From NCBI GenBank assembly GCA_944320255.1, contig CALUGU010000009.1:1-45896 (forward strand): a stretch of DNA of 45,896 nucleotides, in the 5' to 3' direction. The DNA comes from an uncultured Prevotella sp. (GTDB lineage Bacteria; Bacteroidota; Bacteroidia; Bacteroidales; Bacteroidaceae). Each line of letters opens with the position of its first letter. Positions within the stretch are counted from its first letter, which is position 1. The notes below the pieces were generated by a model. The model was not told the origin of the DNA, did not search any database, and was given only the letters and a program-made list of their open reading frames with translations. Both the position numbers and the translations under genes were made by a program. This document shows positions 40,614 to 45,896 of the stretch, piece after piece.

Positions 40614-42746
40614 TTAATTCTTTATGATGCCCGTGTCCGCATTGCGCCTCACGGCATTACGCTCCGGATGCTTGCGCTCGCGCCCCCTTGTTATGCGCCA
40701 ACTAAGGCTAAGGCTTACCATGTTGCCCATATCGCCGCTGAACATCCGTTGCGTCTTATGGACGTATCGGTTGAGCAGTTCTGCCTCGTTCGTCCTGACC
40801 TTGTTTTGGAAACAATGCTGCCAGTAAAGCGAAAGGGTGAGGTTGCCAAGACGGTAAGACGCCGTAAGGTAATAAGCATACGCCTGGCGATTGCGCGTCT
40901 CGCCTTCAAGGAAACTCCAGCCATTATCAACATGGGCCGACAACGACAACCGCCCCAAGTAGGCGTTTGCGCCCGCGCCCCAGTTGAAGGCCGAGAAGTG
41001 ATGGGTGTAATCGTCGCCGTAATTGAAACAACGGTAAAGGCCTCCCCAGAAAGTAAGCGACAGTTTGTCGGGCAGAAGGTCGTAACGGGTGTAGTTGTCA
41101 ACGTAGAACATACTGATGCGCCGCTGGTTTGCGCGCGAGAATAGAAAGTACACATTATTTGTAATATCGCCGTAAACGGCTTGTCTGCTTGTCTGCTCGT
41201 CACTGGCCTGCTGGACTCGCTCTACTTTCTGCATCCAGGTGTTCAGGTGTGAGCGGTAATGCGTTGACACGGAAGTATAAAACGACGGCAACTGTAACGA
41301 CGCCGTGAGCGTCTGCTCCACCACCCTGTTGGGATGGATGCCGGGGTTTCCGACGGTAAACTCCAACCTGTTGTTCCTCACCACGGCATCGCCAAGATAA
41401 GCAAGGCGCGGCGCTTCCTGCCTTACCGACAGGTTGTAATCCAGCCGAAACAGACGCCACGGCGACCAAGACAGTTGCAACTCCGGCCTGCACAGCCAGT
41501 AATGATAACCTTGCCCGCCCTGACGGTAACGCAAATAGCTGACGCCCGCGCCAGCCGTATATGACAGGCTGGCCAGCCATCCCTTAACCTGTGCGAAGGC
41601 GTAGAGGCTTTGCGTCGTTATGTCATTGGCCGCCGAGGCGTCGCCGCGGTAGGTTATTTCAGTATTGTTATGGTTGAACGTCACACCGGCCGACAACGTG
41701 AAAGGGCGCAAACGGTTCTCGTATATCGCCTCGGCGAAAAGAGAACGCGCCTTGCTTGCCGAGGTGTAGGCGTAAGGCGAAGCGCCTCCGTAAGCGTATG
41801 AATAATCTGACTGGGCGCAACTTCCCGTGGCATTCGCCGTCAGTGTTTGCCGCCGTGCGAGATTGTAGTTGAAATATAAGTCGGCCGTTGCCTGTTTCGT
41901 GTCGTCGGTCGAGCCTATCATGAACGTCTCGTCCGCGCCTCCGTATGTCTCCGTGCGCGTCTTCGTGTCTTTCGGAACACGTGACAACGCCCCGCCGAGG
42001 GTTGCTTGCAGGGTGTAACGCGCCGAGTCGGCAAGGACGTATTGCAGTTGCAGGTCGTGTGAAATGGATTTGGTTCGCCAGTTGTCGTCGCGCCGCCCTA
42101 TTGTAAAGACGGTGTTGTCGGGCATCAGGTAGTCAGCTGTTTCCTCATATTCCTGCTCCTTCATGTCAACGTACCCGAACGAATAGTTTACGCCAAGTTC
42201 GCCCTTGCCACGGTTAACCTTGGCAAACACGTCGCCGCTTGAACGCATTGCGGTAAGCGTCTGCATCAGTTCCGTGCCTACTGTGTAGCCGTGTCTGGCT
42301 CTTTCTGTAACGATATTGATTACAAAATTGACTCCCTGTCCGTAACGGACGCCGGGGTTCCGGATAAAATCAACATACCTGACTGACTTAGGATTAAGCG
42401 AAACGAGGTCGTGCCTGTCGGCGACTACATCATTAATCAGAACCTGAAGCAGCCCCAAACTGGGCGGTACGGTTATTTCTTTCGTCACCTCATCCACCGT
42501 GACGTTTGGCAACGCAAGGCGTGCCAACAGGCCGTAACCCGTGGTGGAAGCCGTTTTCTGCGCATCTGAAGGCATCAGCCGCAGGGCGTCGCCTTTATCA
42601 ATAGTGCGCGAACTTTCAACAACAACTTCCTCCAAAGCTATCGAGTCGCTTACGGCCTTGCCGCCGTCCTTGCCTTTGGCGGCGTTTTGCGCGTCCGCCG
42701 TGTATGCTGCAACAAAAGGGATAAGGAATAAAAACAGTCTTCTCAT
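40614..42746 (-). CDS. TonB-dependent receptor-like outer-membrane protein
   Basis: Outer-membrane protein of 710 residues from MRRLFLFLIPFVAAYTADAQ; the start 6 codons upstream is rejected because it lies in the -7 box. After the signal peptide comes a plug-like region (about 40-150, EEVVVESSRTIDKGDAL and VRYVDFIRNPGVRYGQGVNFVINIV). Then follow about 550 residues of alternating aromatic/polar strands typical of a beta barrel (OMP_b-brl_3-like). No carboxypeptidase-like N-terminal domain and no SusD partner are present, so it is not a SusCD system. The likely cargo is unknown. A word-repeat segment (41180-41214) codes for QASDEQTSRQAV in an external loop. It lies downstream of a membrane regulator. 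Confidence 0.85.
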   Translation of the reverse strand: MRRLFLFLIPFVAAYTADAQNAAKGKDGGKAVSDSIALEEVVVESSRTIDKGDALRLMPSDAQKTASTTGYGLLARLALPNVTVDEVTKEITVPPSLGLLQVLINDVVADRHDLVSLNPKSVRYVDFIRNPGVRYGQGVNFVINIVTERARHGYTVGTELMQTLTAMRSSGDVFAKVNRGKGELGVNYSFGYVDMKEQEYEETADYLMPDNTVFTIGRRDDNWRTKSISHDLQLQYVLADSARYTLQATLGGALSRVPKDTKTRTETYGGADETFMIGSTDDTKQATADLYFNYNLARRQTLTANATGSCAQSDYSYAYGGASPYAYTSASKARSLFAEAIYENRLRPFTLSAGVTFNHNNTEITYRGDASAANDITTQSLYAFAQVKGWLASLSYTAGAGVSYLRYRQGGQGYHYWLCRPELQLSWSPWRLFRLDYNLSVRQEAPRLAYLGDAVVRNNRLEFTVGNPGIHPNRVVEQTLTASLQLPSFYTSVSTHYRSHLNTWMQKVERVQQASDEQTSRQAVYGDITNNVYFLFSRANQRRISMFYVDNYTRYDLLPDKLSLTFWGGLYRCFNYGDDYTHHFSAFNWGAGANAYLGRLSLSAHVDNGWSFLEGETRNRQAYAYYLTASYRLGNLTLSLYWQHCFQNKVRTNEAELLNRYVHKTQRMFSGDMGNMVSLSLSWRITRGRERKHPERNAVRRNADTGIIKN

Positions 42747-42761
42747 CTTTGCTTTTTCGTG

Positions 42762-42769
42762 CAAAGATA
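42762..42769 (-). promoter_or_regulatory. -7 box of the receptor gene
   Basis: TATCTTTG on the minus strand fits TAnnTTTG. The predicted start, near 42757, leaves a leader of only about 10 nt before the chosen ATG at 42746. Confidence 0.55.
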
Positions 42770-42844
42770 AGTGCCTGACATCATCAAAATGTAATTTTTA
42801 CGCTGACAACTTACTGACATTTCACTGACAATAAGCCGACAATG

Positions 42845-42949
42845 GACAATTTAGAATTGATGATTGAGAATTATGATTACCAACGCCTGGCTTTTACCAA
42901 GCAAAGAATTGCGGTAATCATAATTCTCAATCATCAATTCTAAATTGTC
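42845..42949. repeat. 37-bp perfect inverted repeat between regulator and receptor genes
   Basis: The arm at 42845-42881 (GACAATTTAGAATTGATGAT...) and its exact complement at 42913-42949 enclose 31 bases. The right arm includes the regulator's last codons and stop (ACA ATT TAG). It lacks a T run, and is made of TTGATGATTGAGAATTATGATTA-like words. Confidence 0.88.
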
Positions 42950-43791
42950 AATCTATACGCCCGCCCGCGCTCTGACTCGATCTTCATACCCGTGTTTTGC
43001 TCAATAACAGGTTTCAACCTTTTTATCAATGTGTAAAGGGTCTCGCTGGCATCGTCCTTTCCCGGCCATAACGTTGAGCAAATCTCGTCTTTCGTGAGCC
43101 TGTGTCCTTCGGCGTTGAGAAACATCCGCATAAGTTCAGACTGCATCGGAGTGAAGCGCACAACCTCGTCTGACGAGTTGTAAAAGGCGTTTGACTTGTC
43201 GTCGTAACGCAACATCTCGGCACTGCGGACATACGCTGCAGCCATGCTTTCCCTGCCGTTCCTATGCATATATAACATTGAGAAAACGCCCCAAAGCATC
43301 GCCGCTAATAATAAAGTCACGGGCAGACGCTGGTCTGAAAGGCTCAACACCGTGGCGAAAGAACAGTCTGCATTGGCACGCAACGCCACTTTCACGCCCT
43401 CGGCACGGGCTGTCTGGGGGTATATTATCATCGTGTCGCCGCTTATTGTCATGCTGTCACACCATGCAGCTTCCCGCCCCGCGCCTTGCGGAAGCACCGC
43501 CATCGAGATGTAAGACTTGCCTCGAAGTTCCCTGATTGACAGCCTCTCGCTGAAGCGTTTGTCACGTATCATCATGGCCGCAATGCCTGACGACGCCGTA
43601 TTTAACTGCTTGCAGACGCGGATAGTGTCGTTATTCACCCACGCCTGGCCGTCTTCCGCAACGGCGCAAACGAGCGCACGGTTAAGGTCTGACGCTATCT
43701 GCCCGCGCGCGTCAATATAGTTGCCAGTGCCTGTGGCCACGGCCGAAAGCGCGAGGAGCGCAAATACTAATATTGAAAAATGTGCTTTCAT
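42940..43791 (-). CDS. Membrane-anchored winged-helix transcriptional regulator
   Basis: One-component regulator of 283 residues (start MKAHFSILVFALLALSAVATG, chosen for its membrane segment and because homologues begin so). One helix (about 5-21) leads to a periplasmic domain (about 25-155, Cys60, Cys111 and Cys143, with ADCSFATVLSLSDQR near its end). A second helix (156-176) leads to a cytoplasmic OmpR/PhoB-type winged helix (about 205-283, RFTPMQSELMRMFLNAEG, EICSTLWPGKDDAS and TLIKRLKPVIE). This is a ToxR-like layout with the DNA-binding domain at the C terminus. It is in operon with the gene upstream (20-bp gap) and lies before the receptor gene, its likely target. Confidence 0.87.
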   Translation of the reverse strand: MKAHFSILVFALLALSAVATGTGNYIDARGQIASDLNRALVCAVAEDGQAWVNNDTIRVCKQLNTASSGIAAMMIRDKRFSERLSIRELRGKSYISMAVLPQGAGREAAWCDSMTISGDTMIIYPQTARAEGVKVALRANADCSFATVLSLSDQRLPVTLLLAAMLWGVFSMLYMHRNGRESMAAAYVRSAEMLRYDDKSNAFYNSSDEVVRFTPMQSELMRMFLNAEGHRLTKDEICSTLWPGKDDASETLYTLIKRLKPVIEQNTGMKIESERGRAYRLTI

Positions 43792-43811
43792 ATCTTTAAA
43801 TGTTTGGTTTG

Positions 43812-44861
43812 TCAAAATGATGTGGTTTGATATTCATCACGTTTCACGGCGTATTGCCGCCACGAACGATATTTCCAGTCTATCTCATCAGTGGTTATCT
43901 TAGTGCGTGGACCGAACTTTACAATCTTCTGGGTGCGCATCAGCTTCGGCCATCCGTTGAAAAACAGATGGTAATCCTCTACTTGCGTGACGGTCATGCC
44001 AAAGTCCAAACTGTCTTTCATGATTTTGTTTAAGCCGCCGGCAATAGTGTCTTTCAGCAGGATGTTGAACACTCCGCCCAGCATATCGCCTGTTTCTTCA
44101 GCGGTGTACTTTGTAACCGTAGTCCCGAAAATGTTGTAATCAAGTTCCGTTCCGTATTCGTCAAGCGGCTCATAGCCCACATAAAGTGTAGTGAACGAAG
44201 AGTCTTTATCCGTGTCGTCAACCGTTGTCTGACCTATGTCAAACACGTTGCCGTGCAGCAAAAAGAGGGTTGTCAGCTCGTCGTATGCCTTCAACACACC
44301 GGCCTCGGTTGAATACATGAGCGTAAGAAGACCCTCAAGCTGGCTGCGCGGCATGAACTCTTCCAAGCTGTCCGTAGTTGAATAAAGCGAATCGAGCATA
44401 ATCTTTATGCCGCCTTTCATGCGGTCACGTACCTCTTTCCAGTTGTCAAGACTCTTCAATGCGCCGTATTCATCGGTGGTGAAAACGGCTTTCAAATCCT
44501 TGAAATAGTCTTGCAAGGTGGCCATCATCCTGTTAGCGGCATCGTCGGTAGGATCTTCCTTATATCCCAAACTTACCGGTATAAGTTCCATCTTGTAACC
44601 CTTGGCCGTAGAATCGAGCACCACAATCATGAACTCCTCACTGGAAGTGGTGTCTGAAGCCAGCGTATCGCCATCGTCAACGGTGAGCGCCGTTTGAGTG
44701 CGGACGTACTTCATGGTGTCACCCTTCCAGAAATACGCAACAACGGCAATGGTTGAATCTTGCACGTCAAGGTCTTTCACGCCATACGAAGCGACGCTGC
44801 CGCCTATGCCGAGACAAACAGACAGAAAAACGACTAACGGAATAACGAAATTCGACTTCAT
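43812..44861 (-). CDS. Exported hypothetical protein of 349 residues
   Basis: I do not recognise the family. It begins with a signal peptide (MKSNFVIPLVVFLSVCLGIGGSVASYG); no lipobox Cys follows at the right place, so it is probably periplasmic or exported. The body is rich in Asp, Thr and Leu and has no membrane helices. Segments such as FMIVVLDSTAKGYKMELIPVS and YEPLDEYGTELDYNIFG suggest a beta-rich fold of the kind seen in Bacteroidota proteins with a DUF6263-like look, but this is weak. It is the first gene of an operon with the membrane regulator and may provide or bind its periplasmic signal. Confidence 0.8.
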   Translation of the reverse strand: MKSNFVIPLVVFLSVCLGIGGSVASYGVKDLDVQDSTIAVVAYFWKGDTMKYVRTQTALTVDDGDTLASDTTSSEEFMIVVLDSTAKGYKMELIPVSLGYKEDPTDDAANRMMATLQDYFKDLKAVFTTDEYGALKSLDNWKEVRDRMKGGIKIMLDSLYSTTDSLEEFMPRSQLEGLLTLMYSTEAGVLKAYDELTTLFLLHGNVFDIGQTTVDDTDKDSSFTTLYVGYEPLDEYGTELDYNIFGTTVTKYTAEETGDMLGGVFNILLKDTIAGGLNKIMKDSLDFGMTVTQVEDYHLFFNGWPKLMRTQKIVKFGPRTKITTDEIDWKYRSWRQYAVKRDEYQTTSF

Positions 44862-44895
44862 AGGCTTTGCAGGTTTACAAGTTGATACCTATTTG

Positions 44896-44926
44896 CAAAT
44901 ATAATGATTTATCAACAAACGACAAA
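44896..44926 (-). promoter_or_regulatory. Promoter of the exported protein-regulator operon
   Basis: TTTG (44923-44926), 19 bp and TATATTTG (44896-44903) on the minus strand are an exact consensus match. The leader would be about 28 nt. Confidence 0.75.
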
Positions 44927-44952
44927 GCCGGAAGCGGTAAAAAACATAAAAT

Positions 44953-44988
44953 AATAATCCCCTGAAGCATCGCGTGCTTCAGGGGATT
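44953..44988 (-). terminator. Terminator of the rpsF-rpsR-rplI operon
   Basis: AATCCCCTGAAGCA and TGCTTCAGGGGATT pair perfectly around a short CG-rich loop; the minus strand continues ATTATTTTATG. It begins 32 bases past the rplI stop. Confidence 0.85.
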
Positions 44989-45019
44989 TGTATAATAAAC
45001 TTGCTTTACAGTGCAAAAA

Positions 45020-45583
45020 TTATTCTGCTGCGGGAGCTTCTTCAGCCTTTGCCTCCTCTGCTGCGGGAGCCTCAACATGGGCTTCTTCAGCTGCAACGGG
45101 AGCCTCGGCTTCTGCAGCGGGAGCTTCCTCGGCCTTCTCCTCACCTTCTGCAACGACCTTAACGGGTATCTCAACGAGTACTTCTTTGTGGAAGTGTACG
45201 GTGGCAACATAGTCGCCAACCTTCTTAGCGTCGTGCATTGTGATGATCTTGCGGTCGATGTCATGACCCAGCTTCTGCAACTCGGCAGCCACGGTGTTAG
45301 CCGTAACGGCACCGTAAGCCACGCCGTTGGCGCTGACCTTTACGGGAATTACGAGGGCCACGTCCTTGAGAGCCTCACCCTTCTTCTCGGCCTCGGCCTT
45401 GATGGCGGCCAGCTTGCGGGCCTGCTGCTTCAGGGTCTCGGCGAGCTGCTTCTTGGCAGACGCAGAGGCGATGACGCCCTTGCCGGTAGGTATGAGGTAG
45501 TTGCGGCCATAGCCGTCTTTAACAGTTACTATATCGTTCTTGAATCCCAAGCCGATGATGTCTTCTTTCAGTATTATTTCCAT
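45020..45583 (-). CDS. rplI: 50S ribosomal protein L9 with acidic C-terminal tail
   Basis: Binds 23S rRNA domain V at the base of the L1 stalk. The N-terminal domain MEIILKEDIIGLGFKNDIV...GYGRNYLIP is the canonical rRNA-binding part, the long connecting helix (about 45-75) and the C-terminal domain (to about 150) follow. At 187 residues it is about 40 longer than usual: the last part repeats EEAPAAE/EAEAPVAAEEA, a flexible acidic tail encoded by imperfect GCTGCGGGAGC-type repeats. A strong ribosome-binding site (AAGGAGGAG) lies 6 bases before the ATG. Last gene of the ribosomal operon. Confidence 0.96.
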   Translation of the reverse strand: MEIILKEDIIGLGFKNDIVTVKDGYGRNYLIPTGKGVIASASAKKQLAETLKQQARKLAAIKAEAEKKGEALKDVALVIPVKVSANGVAYGAVTANTVAAELQKLGHDIDRKIITMHDAKKVGDYVATVHFHKEVLVEIPVKVVAEGEEKAEEAPAAEAEAPVAAEEAHVEAPAAEEAKAEEAPAAE

Positions 45584-45599
45584 CGTGTCTCCTCCTTAA

Positions 45600-45869
45600 T
45601 TATTTCAACAAGTCCGTAACGTATGGAAGCAATGCTATCTGGCGTGCGCGCTTGACAGCCTGGGCCACACGGCGTTGGTATTTCAGTGAAGTTCCGGTGA
45701 TGCGGCGGGGCAAAATCTTACCCTGCTCGTTCAAAAACTTCTTCAGGAACTCAGGATCCTTGTAGTCGATGTACTTGATACCGCTTTTCTTGAAACGGCA
45801 ATACTTCTTCCTCTTCGTGTCAACTGAGGGCGGAGTCAAATATCTTATTTCTGATTCTTGTGCTGCCAT
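45600..45869 (-). CDS. rpsR: 30S ribosomal protein S18
   Basis: Small-subunit protein that pairs with S6 on the platform. The 89-residue length is usual for Bacteroidota, which carry a slightly longer N terminus. [43 protein letters not shown] and IALLPYVTD are the conserved S18 segments. The ribosome-binding GGAGG lies within the end of rpsF, 11 bases upstream. It is between rpsF and rplI, the usual order. Confidence 0.97.
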   Translation of the reverse strand: MAAQESEIRYLTPPSVDTKRKKYCRFKKSGIKYIDYKDPEFLKKFLNEQGKILPRRITGTSLKYQRRVAQAVKRARQIALLPYVTDLLK

Positions 45870-45872
45870 TGT

Positions 45873-45896
45873 TTAAGCCTCCTCTTTTTTAGCTAA
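45873..45896 (-). CDS. rpsF: End of 30S ribosomal protein S6 gene (partial)
   Basis: Seven codons (LAKKEEA) and a TAA stop, in frame to the window edge, 3 bp before rpsR. Identified from the conserved rpsF-rpsR-rplI order and the Lys/Glu-rich C terminus typical of S6; the rest is outside the window. Confidence 0.6.
   Translation of the reverse strand, partial: LAKKEEA

Noticed and set aside
40518-41144. 208-codon open frame on the plus strand
   Set aside because: It runs from repeat cluster D into the antisense of the receptor gene; no motifs.

Overview
The window is chromosomal DNA from a member of the Bacteroidota, most likely Prevotella or a close relative. Several things point there: promoters of the family's own type (TTTG, 19-20 bp, TAnnTTTG) in front of many genes; a BspA-type leucine-rich-repeat surface protein ending in a short sorting-like domain; a PurF-like protein of about 630 residues; a DUF4491 protein; small Ser/Val/Asp/Thr lipoproteins; and a TonB-type outer-membrane receptor beside a membrane-anchored winged-helix regulator. 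No rRNA, tRNA, CRISPR array, prophage or transposase gene was seen.

Layout. Positions 113-9260 (minus) hold a polysaccharide-export lipoprotein, glmS, a purF-like amidotransferase and carAB: three glutamine amidotransferases in a row feeding amino sugar, purine-type and carbamoyl phosphate synthesis. uxaC (minus) and ansA (plus) diverge at 10.8 kb, followed by rubrerythrin. From 12.8 to 15.9 kb lies an AT-rich accessory operon (minus): a 71-residue protein behind a leader of about 290 nt, a Mug/UDG-like protein with a frameshift, the BspA-like protein and a 93-residue unknown. A WYL regulator with a palindromic operator candidate follows. Then come (plus) a DUF4491 protein, rlmH, and the hexuronate genes uxuA, an SDR (fructuronate reductase candidate) and uxaB, which work with uxaC to take glucuronate and galacturonate towards 2-keto-3-deoxygluconate. 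From 22.3 to 29.8 kb is a mixed housekeeping stretch (TIGR02757 protein, MFS transporter, panB, HAD phosphatase, RsiV-like lipoprotein, rsmG, MBL hydrolase, ruvC, a small Cys-rich membrane protein). From 29.8 to 40.3 kb are a UvrD/PcrA helicase with a mosaic base composition, mtgA, an OmpA-type lipoprotein, a tiny lipoprotein, mtaB, a glycosyltransferase, comF, proS and ogt. From 40.6 to 44.9 kb is a receptor/regulator/secreted-protein module, and the window ends in rplI, rpsR and the last codons of rpsF.

The most unusual content is between genes. I found four clusters of degenerate repeats with a 22-bp period (16.05, 26.2, 34.05 and 40.5 kb), three of them sharing a TGATNATCAA-like head. There are two families of small elements with terminal inverted repeats (17280-17476 with a shorter relative at 40371-40441; and 39598-39772, which supplies the last 11 codons of ogt). 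There are long, nearly perfect hairpins made of simple words (27.4, 38.0, 42.9 kb), a dispersed word family (CTTGTCTGCTCGT-like) that also enters the receptor coding sequence, and a tandemly duplicated promoter cassette at 26.4-26.5 kb. All promoter and RNA statements are pattern matches by eye; none is experimentally supported here.
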